A stretch of DNA of 64,000 nt, from assembly GCA_977006965.1 (NCBI GenBank), contig OZ345364.1:930001-994000 (forward strand). Direction: 5' to 3'. Shown piece by piece: positions 40,264 to 51,250 of this stretch; the first letter of the stretch is position 1; every line of letters starts with the position of its first letter. The position numbers were made by a program, and so were the translations under genes. Under the pieces are notes generated by a model, which had not been told where the DNA came from, ran no database searches, and worked only from the letters and a program-made list of their open reading frames with translations. Source of the stretch: Phymatolithon calcareum. Lineage: Eukaryota > Rhodophyta > Florideophyceae > Hapalidiales.

Positions 40264-41919
40264 TCATGCCCCAAGGAAAAGCTTATGTTGTTCATCTTTT
40301 CTTTCCTTCTGAGCCAGACCTTCCTTCTGAGCCAGGGCTTCGTTCTTGGCTCCTATGGGTATCTCCTTATCATTTTTCATTAGATTGATTAGTCCTCTTG
40401 TCAGAGCGAGGAGCAGTAGGTTTGTTGATCCACTCACTAGAGATGTATCTGCATACCCGCCATCAACTATTGTTGAATAACAAAATCCAATATACATTCG
40501 TCTCGGCGCTTGAGGCGGCTTCTGATCAGGGTTCTCCTCTGCTTCATTCTGTTCTCTCTCGTCGCGAGATGCACTTGTGGCAATCGCACCCTGATTTTGA
40601 TCGGCTGAACATGTTGGTGACGCATGGTTCGCGGAAATCTCAAAAGTGGCGAATGATTTTATCTGCTCACGTGACCAATCTTCCATTGCTTGGATTTTTT
40701 CCCTTTTCTTCAAACTTTCTTGTGGATAAAACCGCTCAAAAAGAACGTCAGATAGAAATGATATAATGACATCTTCCTGGCTGAAGTATGAGCTCTGCGC
40801 TTGCTCGAGTGATGTCTTCCAGCCCACTCGATCTCGTCCCGCAAATTTTTTTAACTCATCTTCCTCGACATTTGCTATCTTGGGATCTGACATAATATCA
40901 TCGTCCATGAAATCAATCTCGTACACTGTCTTCTCGTTTTTCATTTTTTCATCAGGCAAACAAACTCTAATCCATGTTATGAACTTTTGCCCCAGAATTT
41001 TGAGCACAAAATCAGTGCCAAGCAGAGTGCCTCGTGGAAAAAGATCTCTTAAAGATTTTTTGATTTCCTCCGATTCTTCGAAAAAGAAACCGTGCTGAAT
41101 AACGCCTCCTCCATAGACCTTCGTAGGTAGTTGTGATAGTTCTTCATCGCCCTTTAAAACTTGCACTGTCTTCCAATCCTTGGTTTTCCTCAGCTCAAAG
41201 CTTCTCCGAAGAACAATTTCTTCATTTGGTGCGGAGTATATTTTCAAAAAAGGAATGCTTCCTTCCGATCGGAGCGCCGCAAATCTCCCTTCAAATTCTT
41301 TCAATTGAGTTTCACTTCTGTATACATAGAAACGCAGTTTTTCTAAAGCAGATTTTGCTCTTTCATTGAGATAGCCGAGATCTTCAATAGTATCTTCAAT
41401 AGTATCTCCACGTTTTACTTGAAGGCCGTTTCCATTGGTTTTGCTTTCTGTGTTATCAATGACACACGAGAACCAAATTGCCCGCGCGTAGAGCGCTGCT
41501 GATGCAAAGTACCGAAAAATGGCATACGCTCTGCTCTCGTCAATTCTCGATCCAGATCTTCCCAACGCGTTGATGAGCTTATCTATGTAAGAAATTGAAG
41601 CATGATCTTCCCGATTTTCGCTCACCCTTCGGCGCTTCCACTCCCTTTCGAGCTTCTGGACGTCAATCATAATTCCAATTACGGCGTCGTGTGCAAAACT
41701 GGAAATTGAAGCATGATCTTCCCGATTTTCGCTCACCCTTCGGCCCTTCCACTCGCTTTCGAGATTCTGGACGTCAATCATAATTCCAATTACGGCGTCG
41801 TGTGCAAAACTGGTGTCCTCAGATGCAGCTCTTGAAGTTGTTCGATGCCTGCCGCGCGATCTATTCAGCTTAGCAAGAGACAAAATTTTCTGTGAACAGG
41901 ACCAGATATGCCAGATCAA
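40264..41919 (-). CDS. Unknown protein with internal tandem repeats
   Basis: A 551-codon open frame, mixed charged and hydrophobic composition typical of a real protein. Residues about 40-115 hold two copies of a 35-residue repeat with 'FAHDAVIGIMIDVQ', encoded by a 105-bp direct duplication (41595-41805). Shorter duplications, 'IEDTIED' and 'AQKEGLAQKE', occur too. The middle reads 'VYGGGVIQHGFFFEESEE' and 'RGTLLGTDFVLKILGQKF'; the end is low-complexity. The stop is TGA, and the same frame goes on into the membrane part at 39546-40243. The first exon may lie upstream: a pyrimidine-rich acceptor (CACAG) sits at 41890, and a hydrophobic 'MPGFYFYFFIANKLLDLAYL' frame precedes it. I do not recognise the family. 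Confidence 0.6.
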   Translation of the reverse strand: MIWHIWSCSQKILSLAKLNRSRGRHRTTSRAASEDTSFAHDAVIGIMIDVQNLESEWKGRRVSENREDHASISSFAHDAVIGIMIDVQKLEREWKRRRVSENREDHASISYIDKLINALGRSGSRIDESRAYAIFRYFASAALYARAIWFSCVIDNTESKTNGNGLQVKRGDTIEDTIEDLGYLNERAKSALEKLRFYVYRSETQLKEFEGRFAALRSEGSIPFLKIYSAPNEEIVLRRSFELRKTKDWKTVQVLKGDEELSQLPTKVYGGGVIQHGFFFEESEEIKKSLRDLFPRGTLLGTDFVLKILGQKFITWIRVCLPDEKMKNEKTVYEIDFMDDDIMSDPKIANVEEDELKKFAGRDRVGWKTSLEQAQSSYFSQEDVIISFLSDVLFERFYPQESLKKREKIQAMEDWSREQIKSFATFEISANHASPTCSADQNQGAIATSASRDEREQNEAEENPDQKPPQAPRRMYIGFCYSTIVDGGYADTSLVSGSTNLLLLALTRGLINLMKNDKEIPIGAKNEALAQKEGLAQKERKDEQHKLFLGA

Positions 41920-42569
41920 GTAGCTTGTTAGCTATGAAGAAGTAGAAATAGAATCCTGGCATATGAGCACGCCGATAGACGAGAAGGGCAATTCAAAAGC
42001 GTTCTCATTGCTGCCTACATACGCTAAGGGAATGGCTCGATCCCGGTCGAATTCAAATGAATCAAGCTCTGCCCCGAGGTTTATGTTCTTTGCGATGATT
42101 TGCTTTCATGGAGCAAGACGGAGTTCCGCATCACCGGTCAGCGCATAGATAAAAACCTAAAATATTTCAATTTTTCAACTCGCTGCTCATTTGACCATGT
42201 GACTCAATCATCGCGTTCCTACAAGCATCTGAAGTATGTGAGAATACGGGGCAAATTCGTCATTCATTTCACTCGCGTCACGAGAAAATTAAAATTCGTG
42301 CAAGTCATCTGTGGAATTGATAGCCTAAGTCATTGAGAAACATCAATGGAAATGTGCGCGATTAGAAAGTAGTGGCTATTGCGCCATGGCCCTTTGAAAT
42401 CTACTTTGCTTCTCGAAACAAGTCGTTGTCATAACGTAATTTATACTATCATGTTCAGCCAAAATTCGGCGAGAAGGTTGAGACACCTTCGAACAATGAT
42501 TTCGAAATCGATTGAACTCAAAGCTGCCCTTCCCATGCTAAGCCGACATTAGTTTTGAAATGAAAAAGG

Positions 42570-42664
42570 AAGCGAAGGATTGTAGCGCAACGAAAAGTCT
42601 CTCAGGTGCAATGATAATTGACTAAGGGAGTTTCAATAAAACAGAAATCCATCCATCCCTTACT
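42570..42664 (-). repeat. Small interspersed repeat, copy 2
   Basis: Minus-strand match to 7587-7672 and to 46568-46665. Confidence 0.6.
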
Positions 42665-45058
42665 TTTGTATCATACTGGTGGAGGGAAGAAGTGAAGCTC
42701 GCAGCCTTCTCTCACAATCTGCCACAAAAATTCCGCACTTGAATTTCAGAACGGACAATTTTCTAATTCCGGAAATACAACAATGCGTCTGTTGTACATT
42801 CTGTAGCGGGCTGTGTCGGAATGCGGCCCAATGCCGAGAAGCGTTTCAAGATGGATTCCCTCTCTTCACAAGTCTACGCTTGTCTAAAGGCCTTAACTTG
42901 TAATTGGGCAAGGCAGTGGCCCACCGTCTTGCAAGAGATTAGCTTTGTTCTGGGCGTTAATACAACAGCCAACTTATCGAGGAAGCCAAGCTGGCCTGCT
43001 CCCTCAATGGGCCGTTCATTTATCTTCCGGGACGCCCCGACACATTACCTTCATCGAAGGAAAGGTTATAAATACTATGCACAGAAAAAGTATTTTATAT
43101 CCATTGCTGGTCGCTGAGAGACAGCGGGCCATGGCTGGCAGTGATGGTCCCGCTTTTCGGAGAAATAAAAAGGCCACACCAGAGAAGGCGAAATAATAAT
43201 AGTATACATATTGAGGTCTCATCCTGTCTTTACTTCGTCATTGCAATGGTTCAGGATAGACTCGCCCCGGAGCTGAGGACATCAGAAAGTTCGTGGACTA
43301 TTTGTCCTTTTCTAGCGTGCCTTAGCATGAGATCGAGCATTCAAGGCCCCAATAATGTCAAAGAGTTTTCGAAACTGTTTCTTCCCAGAACTGTGCCCAA
43401 GACTGCTGATTTGACGCTGTGGTGCCCGCCAGCCGACAACGGCGGCAGTTGCAATTCTTATCATTGAATGTAGAGAGGACGATGATGATCAAGATTATAT
43501 CAGTCGGAGTGGCCGACGGCCTTCAGCACTGTGTATTCTCTTCCACGTAACATCAGGCCAAAAATACCTCTGGTGTGTGCCGACCGGGGCCAGTAGGCCC
43601 ACGACGAGAGTACGGCTTCTTTTCGGGCGATATCCAAGTCGGCCTGTATGTATTTAAAGAGAATATATCAATCTCTAGCATAAAGTCTCCACCGTGGGGA
43701 CAATTTCAACTCGTCACGCATATTATGGTCGTCACCAGCTACTGCTTTACCTTGAATCGAGCTATTGCTCACGCGTACTATTAGAACGTTCATTTCTGTG
43801 CTGTGATTCAATGTAATTTTTCGCACCTGATTCACAGAAAGAAAGAAAACTGACTATTCACGAATTCTTTCAATTGAGATTCACATCTGTATACATAGAA
43901 ACGCCTGGAGCACTTTTCGAAGATGACGACGGACCGACCGGAAATTCACGAAAGTAGATGGAGGCTCCGCGGATAACAGAGATACAGAGGGGCTTGCGCA
44001 GGCTCGATGTACCAGGTATAATTGGTATTCGCATGCTAATTGCCGACATACTTACTTACGCTGAAAACCCGGATTACAAAGAAGAGGTTGGATATGCAAT
44101 TGTAGAAATTCTCACATTTAGAGTTGTGGATGGGGAGGCACTAACTAGATTGTGGTTTCCATGACTTCAGAGGGCTGCAGGAGCGCAAGTGCAGCTCTAA
44201 AGAGCTGGGTCGCTTATGACTTTGTCCCCGTTCGAAGATTATGTGGAACTTCCCGTCAGACTAGAACATACTGTACTGGGGATTCTGTGGCAGGCGCGAT
44301 ATTATGATAAATATCGGATTTTCCAAAAATCATTGATTTTGGTGTTTAAACGAAAGATTTTCGCAGCAACGCGGACATTCATGGCGCCATGAATGTCGGC
44401 GCCTTCGCATCGGCAATATTTCGGGAATCCACACTCCACGACATCCAGATAAGGATAAAAGACAGGAGGACACAGTAATACGAAAATGGGAACCAGCGCC
44501 CACATGACCACGTTTCTATACTAAGGCAAAGTCACCGTAATCCCATTTTTTCTCCCATTTTTCTTCGTTTTTAGTACTGTTTAGCTAGGTATCTTCTATG
44601 TGAGCGATCTCTTTCGCCCATTAGGAAACCCTCAAATTCTGAAATCCAGGTTTTATTGAGAACTAGAGCAACTAGTAGAATACATTCACGCCGATGGCGG
44701 AGTCGTGAACATGTTTCTATACTAGCTTTAAAGTCATGGAATATAGGGAATAGAGTAAGTTCCAGTCTGCTGTAGTAATTTTGACGGTTTTCTCGCAGGG
44801 TGGAACACTGATGATGCTGTTCTCTCCTTCACAAAATAGATTTCAAGTTCATTTAATGAACTTGAGAAATCTATGATACTGTCTTGAGAGCCAACATTGC
44901 CAACTGCCGCAAAGCTGTTCACGAGAAACAAATCTCTTGACATCTCGAGACTCGAGGCTTGGTGGTCTACAACTGCAGAATGCAAGCATCACTGCGAAGC
45001 TACACGAAGAGAGTGGTGTGTTGATCATGGCCGTACAAATGTACAGTATCACCACAGA
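42665..45058. other. No gene recognised
   Basis: Short ORFs only. 43861-43905 is a 45-bp near-copy of 41296-41340 inside the unknown gene, so a scrap of that gene has been duplicated here. 44510-44620 is a diverged relative of 50015-50120. Confidence 0.4.
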
Positions 45059-45170
45059 AATTAAGCCATTCACGGGACCACCAGGCTGAGCTGAGTACGA
45101 ACGCACAGTCACGTGTTTCGGCACTCACGTGTCCAAACACACGCACCGCGAATCGAAGCATTGAGAGCAC
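45059..45170 (+). repeat. Direct repeat, copy A
   Basis: Collinear with 45425-45555 (landmarks 'aagcca.tcacgggacc', 'caggctgagctg', 'gtccaaacacacgca', 'gcgaatcgaagcatt'). The two copies lie upstream of the acidic ORF. Confidence 0.65.
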
Positions 45171-45424
45171 GGCGTTGTGTCGGCCAGTAGTGTGCTTGTT
45201 TGTATTTCCAGAAAAATGAATTCATCCAGAGCCAGGAAGACTCTCTCCGAATTTGCTGTACAGTTATGTTTCAGAATGCGAAAAAGGAGCCGCCTGATCT
45301 CAAGATCCCTTATTTCTGGTCTTCGTGAGAGTGCTTATCCCAGACCTCTAATTTGCAAAAAGTAAGCCACACAGTGGACCTCTAATCTGCGCCGAAATGC
45401 TTTTTTGCGACACAAAGACACAGA

Positions 45425-45555
45425 ACCTAAGCCACTCACGGGACCTTCAGGCTGAGCTGTGTGGTTATTTTTGCAGAACAAACGCACAATCTCGCGTGTT
45501 TCGACATTCACATGTCCAAACACACGCACAGCGAATCGAAGCATTCAGAGCCATC
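45425..45555 (+). repeat. Direct repeat, copy B
   Basis: See 45059-45170; copy B has an insertion in the middle. It ends about 80 bp before the ATG of the acidic ORF, so the pair may be a duplicated promoter region. Confidence 0.65.
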
Positions 45556-45633
45556 TGAGGGCTACTTAAGAAGTTTTCGTTCCCAGCAACTGCCCATTGT
45601 CCATCCAAACCGCCAAGAAAGAATCAAGACGAC

Positions 45634-45894
45634 ATGACGAGTGGTCGTGCCGAAGATGAGGAAGAAGATGGTTACAATGAATTACGCAATTCAAGCAACT
45701 ATAAAGGCGACAAGATCAATCGTGTGGACGAAGATGAAGAAGATGGCGAAGTAAGATTCCATGCAACGCGCATGCGCCATTCAAGCAACATTCAACGAGA
45801 CAAGATGACTGTTCCGGCGGAAGAAGAAGAAGGCCACATGGACGACGCGTCACTTTCTAGCACGGCTGCATCCCGTGTTCTTCTTGACGGGTAG
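45634..45894 (+). CDS. Small acidic repeat protein (hypothetical)
   Basis: An 86-codon ORF made of two imperfect repeats of about 30 residues: an acidic run ('EDEEEDG', 'DEDEEDG', 'EEEEG'), then 'LRNSSNYKGDKI' and 'MRHSSNIQRDKM'. It has no signal peptide or membrane helix. The last 19 nt lie in a segment duplicated at 57244-57428. The internal repeat and bias suggest a disordered protein. It may be a genuine small gene, but without relatives it stays hypothetical. Confidence 0.35.
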   Translation: MTSGRAEDEEEDGYNELRNSSNYKGDKINRVDEDEEDGEVRFHATRMRHSSNIQRDKMTVPAEEEEGHMDDASLSSTAASRVLLDG

Positions 45895-46066
45895 AGCTCG
45901 TCATAACGTTTTTGCGGCTGTGCAAAATATCCTCGTGTGTTTAGCTGCCCAAGAAAAACCGACTAGGCAGGGATAGAACAGCGAACGGGCGAGCCGTTGC
46001 ACTTTGAGTTTTAGCCGCATTCCGCAGGTAATGGACATCCATCAATTTTCTTTTAGTAATATTAAC
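45876..46066 (+). repeat. Segmental duplication, copy 1
   Basis: About 190 bp nearly identical to 57244-57428 and in the same orientation. Both lie upstream of a DHRS1-like gene (47643 and 57782), so the duplication took the neighbourhood along with the gene. Confidence 0.85.
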
Positions 46067-46204
46067 ACTCCAGTTGGGTAGGCAGCCACCTTTACAATAA
46101 ACTGCAGTACTTCGGCATTTGCTGTGCTTCTGAGCTCGGCCGGTCTCCTGAGAATAAGCCCCCAAATTGGTCCGCAGGTTGCTCTGTGCTGCCGACTATC
46201 GAGT

Positions 46205-46375
46205 GAAGAAGAAGAAAGGTAGGGTTCTATTTAAAAGTTACTAAAGCATCTGATGACGCTTGGGGGAACTTTCCTAGTGCCAAGAGGTTTTGGCTGGATT
46301 CTGTCAAAAGAGGAGTTCTTTATTGTTGTTGGTGTAGCACGATTCACTGGGGTACAAAAACCCACCTCTGGTCTC
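46205..46375 (-). repeat. TTC-tailed repeat, copy 3
   Basis: GAA run, then sequence collinear with 3262-3440. Confidence 0.7.
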
Positions 46376-46567
46376 CTATCAGCTCAGTAAATATATTCCT
46401 GCCTTAGCACATATTTCTTTATGGCGAGATTTTCCATGCAGTGAATTATTCCCACTATTGGTGGCCACGTAGTGAATTTCCTCAATAAACTTCAATTGAA
46501 AAAAGCTTTGCCTGAATACTGTGAACATATTATGTTCCCCTGGTCTACCTCATACAAGATTCGGCTA

Positions 46568-46665
46568 CTGGGACACAGGATTGGATTGGATTTCTGTTTA
46601 ATAGAATCTCCCTTTGTCAATTATCACCTGAGAGACTTTTCGTTGCGCTACAATCTGTAGACAAT
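46568..46665 (+). repeat. Small interspersed repeat, copy 3
   Basis: Plus-strand match to 7587-7672 (minus) and 42570-42664 (minus). Confidence 0.6.
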
Positions 46666-46822
46666 TATGCGTCTACGCTGGGCACAAGCACATAAGCCTA
46701 CTGTCCTTCTTCTACGATATTGCATTGCGTGCAAGATTTACCACGTACAGTCTGACTACCGCAATTTCTGGGCACGTTCCTAATATGGATAGTAACATAA
46801 GTCTATGTAGTGTTACCAGATA

Positions 46823-47029
46823 AGGTATCGACGTCCCATAGCAATATCCCGAACATAGCTGGTAGTTACATGGCTACCTATGATAGTATTTAGAAACAGT
46901 ATAAAACCCGGTTGCAGCCTCCCGAGCTGGGGAAGGCAGAGCAGCTAGAGCAACCATAACAACAACCTCATGATCCCGGAGCAACAATAACTCTTGGAGA
47001 TCCGAGGTGTCTGGCTGAGTTTTTAACAA
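46823..47029 (+). repeat. Possible solo LTR
   Basis: Starts TGTTACC and ends TTTTAACA, with a TATA-like 'agtataaaacccgg' in the middle. It resembles an LTR promoter, but no target duplication is seen. Confidence 0.25.
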
Positions 47030-47642
47030 GCTGCGAGACTCATCTACAAATCCTTCGCTTACGTTCTCATTTTGTCCAAAATCAACTACTTAAAAGAAGT
47101 TGATTTTGATCATTTCTGTGGACAGTATCTACTGCCATTTCCAGCATCTCTTTTCTGGGACACAGGTGGTTACACCACATGACTTTGGAAAAACGGAAAT
47201 CGTTTACATATGCTTCGAATTTTCGCCCTGATCGATCTTGCAACCTTCAGCAGAGCAGTCACATTGAATCTTTGAGCTTAAAGGAGGCAGTGGGAAGCAT
47301 GTTATGTCTGCGGTTCTGCAGCGCACGGCACCTGACATCGTTTTGATTGCGAACCCGACAGTGATCGAAGTCATTTTAGGTTCTGACGTTGTAGATTTCC
47401 GCGGCAAGTAGAAAATCAATCCGCGCATATACAGCATGTCAATCTGCGTCCTGGCAAGTAGATGTTGAACAGAGAGGTCGCTGATGTCACATAAGTAACC
47501 AATCAACCATTGCTTGATGGCAAAATATCATAATCATACCTCCATCACCGGAAATGAAAGCCCATTTTGAGAGGATCAATCTCCATAAGAATCGAGAACA
47601 GAGCTTTCGTTGGTCATTCTATTGTCCTTATCCATCATCGCC

Positions 47643-48629
47643 ATGTCGACCTCCGCCAGAGCCCTCACTGGACTGACTGCGCTCGTGACCGGCGCTAGTC
47701 GGGGGATAGGGAAGGGAATCGCCATTGGGCTCGGTGAGCAAGGCGCGAAGGTTCTAATCACCGGTCGCAGAAAGGAAGCCCTGGTGGAAACGGCGGCGCT
47801 GGTGCGGACAGCGGGCGGCGAGTGTGAGACGTTTGTCGTAGACCATTCATCGGATGAAGCTGTTGCCGGTCTTTTCGCGGAATTGCGATCGCGCTTCTCC
47901 GCGAATGGGACGAAGCTGGATGTTCTGGTTAACAATGCATATGCAGCGGTGCCGTTCCTAATTGCTTCTGCAAGGGTTCCCGCTTGGAAGAAGTCTGTGT
48001 CAAATCCGTCAGAGGCGGACGCCAATTCCAACCCCGGTGCGGTGTGGGACAAGGTGAACAACGTTGGTTTGCGGAACAATTTCGTCTGTGCGACGTACGC
48101 ACTGCGTCAGTTCGAGATGCAGGGCTCCGGCGTGCTTGTGAATGTCTCCTCGTTTGGCGGTCTCTTTTCGATTTTCGATGTGGCGTATGCGGTTGGTAAA
48201 AGTGGGGTGGACAGGATGACCTCGGAATTCGCGCGCTCGCCGCCCCCGGGTGTCGTCTGTTTCACGTACTACCCGGGTATGGTTGGCACTGAATTAATTA
48301 CTGATGAAGTGGTGAGCAAGTCTGGGTCTTGGGACGCATGGTGCGTGGAAAGTCCCCTCTTCGTCGGTCGCGCGCTTGCTGGAGGACTTGCCAAAGAGAA
48401 GTTGGTGCAGGGCATGAATGGGAAAATCGTTATTGCGGCGGAGCTTGGGGCCAAGGTGGGCGCGAAGGACGAGGGGGGAAAGACGCCTTTGTCAATGCGA
48501 TCACTGCGCTTCGCGGCGCTGAGAGCCGTTCCTGCCCTTGTTCAATCGCCGTTGCGACATCTCATCCCAGATATTTACGTGCCACTACCGTTTGTGCACT
48601 TGTTTGCAGGTGTGCTGAAAATTTGGTAA
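47643..48629 (+). CDS. DHRS1-like short-chain dehydrogenase, copy 1
   Basis: A 328-residue SDR, intronless. The cofactor motif TGASRGIG is at 16-23, 'NNAYA' at 97-101 (the NNAG site in the form typical of DHRS1-type SDRs), the catalytic Ser in 'VNVSSFGG' (169/170) and 'YAVGK' with Tyr182 and Lys186. 'WDKVNNVGLR' and 'YPGMVGTEL' also match the DHRS1 subfamily. The C-terminus 'PLPFVHLFAGVLKIW' is hydrophobic and may attach the protein to a membrane. 'TGRR' after the second strand suggests NADP(H), inferred. It would oxidise or reduce a carbonyl or steroid-like substrate; the substrate is unknown. ATG 47643 begins the conserved domain; no earlier ATG is in frame. The paralogue is at 57782. Confidence 0.9.
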   Translation: MSTSARALTGLTALVTGASRGIGKGIAIGLGEQGAKVLITGRRKEALVETAALVRTAGGECETFVVDHSSDEAVAGLFAELRSRFSANGTKLDVLVNNAYAAVPFLIASARVPAWKKSVSNPSEADANSNPGAVWDKVNNVGLRNNFVCATYALRQFEMQGSGVLVNVSSFGGLFSIFDVAYAVGKSGVDRMTSEFARSPPPGVVCFTYYPGMVGTELITDEVVSKSGSWDAWCVESPLFVGRALAGGLAKEKLVQGMNGKIVIAAELGAKVGAKDEGGKTPLSMRSLRFAALRAVPALVQSPLRHLIPDIYVPLPFVHLFAGVLKIW

Positions 48630-49576
48630 CTATTTTGTGCGTGGGGCAATAGACTTCCGACCTTGACGGGCATTGAGGTAGAGCGGATCAAAAGGATAAT
48701 TTTGAAATTTAATTCATTCTGTATAATCTTCGTTCCGGGAAACTGGCGCGTGGTCGTACGTGTAAAAGAATTGCTGCAAAGCCCAAGGTTTCGAAAATGG
48801 ATTATCAGTGATGATAGTAGACGGCGCAACATTATTGTCTTGATGGATGGATGTAAGTTTACTTCAAACTTTCGTTGTCTATTTAGCACCTCAGCGGCTT
48901 ACCGTAGCGCTAAATCGCAGTTGAATCGTGCACTTGGGGGAACATCTCCTAGTTCGTACCGTATTGGATGGGGAGGGCATCTGCCTTCGCTGCCAAGTGA
49001 TTGTGTCGGCAGACAGCGTTTCTATTCATCTCTTGCCATTTCCAGGGCTATTTTCCTTGCTTTAGTTTCGGCGTCGACATTTCTTGCGAACGATTCCGTC
49101 GTATTACATAGGAGAGCTTAATGGAGAACCTCGTTGGACTCGTTGATTACAGACAGGCGTTGTTGGCCTTTGGGAAGTCCTAAGGCGTATTTTCTTCGCT
49201 GTTTCTGTGTGCTGATGAATTTGACGCTGAGGTGCGCTTGTCGAAGATGAATCGACTCGATTCGACACATGACTGTATGATAAATCTCAGATTTTCCGAA
49301 AATCAACGATTCCGTGGTCGAAACGAATGATGTTCTTGATGAGTCATGACCTTGGTCCCATTCGTCTGCAGACACGTTGGTAACTTCTATAGAGATCTGC
49401 ATATTTTCTTCGTAATCATGACTGTTCGGGCGACATTAAATAGCCGCCGGAGTGCGATCCAGAAGCAAGTACCAACCGGCACTAGGTGACCGAGTCGTAA
49501 AGTCTCGTGTCAATGACCTTGGTGCTGCCAGAGGGATCTTCTTGAGAATTCGATTATTGCGTCCGCACTACCAGTC
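48630..49576. other. No gene recognised
   Basis: Only short ORFs. A stretch near 49260-49330 distantly resembles 44300-44360. Confidence 0.4.
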
Positions 49577-49880
49577 TGGAAAAGTCCTCAAATCCAGTCT
49601 GAAATATTTTTACTGGTAATGAGGACGCGGCATAGGTTTGGCGTGGCTGATGTGCTCATCTATGGGACTTTTTTTCATAACGATTTTTAGTTTTCGGAAG
49701 TGGAATTGCTTTTCAACCAAACTTTTCGTGATGTTTCAAGTTTTTGCTCAAAAGTGTGCGAAAACATCTGAAGCGAAAGTTTGCAAATCAACACTCAGCC
49801 ACTGAAAACCTATGCCGCGTCCTCGTAACCAGTCCACGAAATAATGACTGGTAATGAGGACTTTTTTGACTGGGTGTATG
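49577..49880. repeat. Nested inverted-repeat element
   Basis: The inner element 49612-49833 has 28-bp inverted ends starting ACTGGT(A/T)A(T/C)GAGGACG with two mismatches. Outside it, 'aaaagtcctcaaatccagtc' (49580-49599) is the approximate inverse of 49856-49877. It is MITE-like, with one insertion inside another or a partial duplication. Confidence 0.6.
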
Positions 49881-50425
49881 CCGCGATTTTGATGAATTCT
49901 CAAGAAGGCCCCAATATCTCCTCAGCACACAGAACGCTGCACTAGGATAAGAAGTAGAGATAGGCCATCACAGCAATACTCAAATGGGGGCTAGGGAGAA
50001 CAATGGGGTACGTTTTCATATTTTAATAGGAAAAGTCTGTGAAATGCGTGTTTTCTCTCAATTTTCTTCGATTTACTACTATTTTTAAATGCCTGATATG
50101 TGTACGATCTCCCTTTTCTTTCCGCGCACAAACCCTTTCATGGAAACTTCGCGCAATGCAATCACACAAATGAGAGTCATTGGCGTCCCTTTCTTTCTTT
50201 CTTTCTTGCGGAATGATCGCTCACACTGAAGGTGAGCTCTTAAAGATGTTCTGCAACAGCTTCTCATTGTTCAGAAATTTGAGTATAGCTAAGGGTCTTT
50301 CACGGCATACCTCTTCTACGGTTTTTGTAGCCTACCTTACGCCTGGAGGCGGTACGTTCACCACACCTTAAAATAGGATACTCGGCAGTTTCCTTGCAAC
50401 CAGAGTTAATGTGGGAAAGATGCTA

Positions 50426-50780
50426 CCGAAGACATGATAAATGGCCTCGCAAAGGACAGACTCTCGAAAGAGGACAGTGCCTGGACTAAGCGAGCACTCG
50501 ACGAGCTCCTAACCATGTTCCAGCCTGTGGACAAGTAATGAATGCCCGCAACATGAAATCACAGCGTGGTGCAGGACAGAGGAGTAATTTTCTCCCTCGA
50601 GGTCCCGAAGGAGACCAGAGCTGGGTTTTTGTAGTCCACTGAATCGTGTTATACAAACAAGAAAAAAAATCTTCCATAGGCAGAATCGAGCCAAAACCTC
50701 TTGACCCTAGGAAAGTTGCCCCAAGCGTCAGCAGATGCGTTGGTAACTTTTAAATAAAAATCTACCTTTCTTCTTCTTCT
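50426..50780 (+). repeat. TTC-tailed repeat, long copy 4
   Basis: Collinear with 4144-4505 over about 355 bp, ending in TTC repeats. Confidence 0.75.
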
Positions 50781-50901
50781 TGCAACCAGAGTTACAGGGT
50801 TTGCACATTGAGTCGTGCGACATAATGTCTCCATGCCTAAACACAGCCACCATCGGGGTACAGTCTCTAATCAGTTGGTGTAAGATCAACTCTGCCCGTA
50901 T

Positions 50902-51179
50902 TGTAGATATGGGACGATACCAAGCGTTCGCCAAGCAAGGAGCAGAACGACACTTAAGAGGTAACCCATAATTACGGGGCATTTACTTTCGCAATCTGGG
51001 AAAAAGACTGGATTGCATGGATAAGGTAATTGATAGATTTAGGGTATTGTAAAAGGCTATAAAAGCCAGCCCTTCCAGCCTCTCATTGAGAGGGAGAGGC
51101 ATCGGGCTTTTTAGAAGCATGTGTTGTGATTAAGGACTGTCTCCCCTCAGTTCTTTTGCAGGGCTTGTGGGCGTCTAAA
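50902..51179 (+). repeat. 5' LTR of the integrase-only element
   Basis: 278 bp, one mismatch (C at 50951) against 53498-53775. Contains 'ggctataaaagccagc', a good TATA region. Confidence 0.88.
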
Positions 51180-51250
51180 GAAATTTCTTCGGTTGTTTCC
51201 CCCGCGGGGATATATCAGACAAAGCCTAGCAGAAGAGGTGACAAGGAAAT

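Noticed and set aside
40243-40264. MUL1/MAPL-type E3 ligase for the two-helix membrane protein
   Set aside because: Two membrane helices around a soluble part recall that family, but no RING finger or other diagnostic motif is visible.
46823-47029. Confident copia LTR
   Set aside because: Start and end look right and there is a TATA-like site, but there is no target duplication and no second copy; kept only as a low-confidence repeat.
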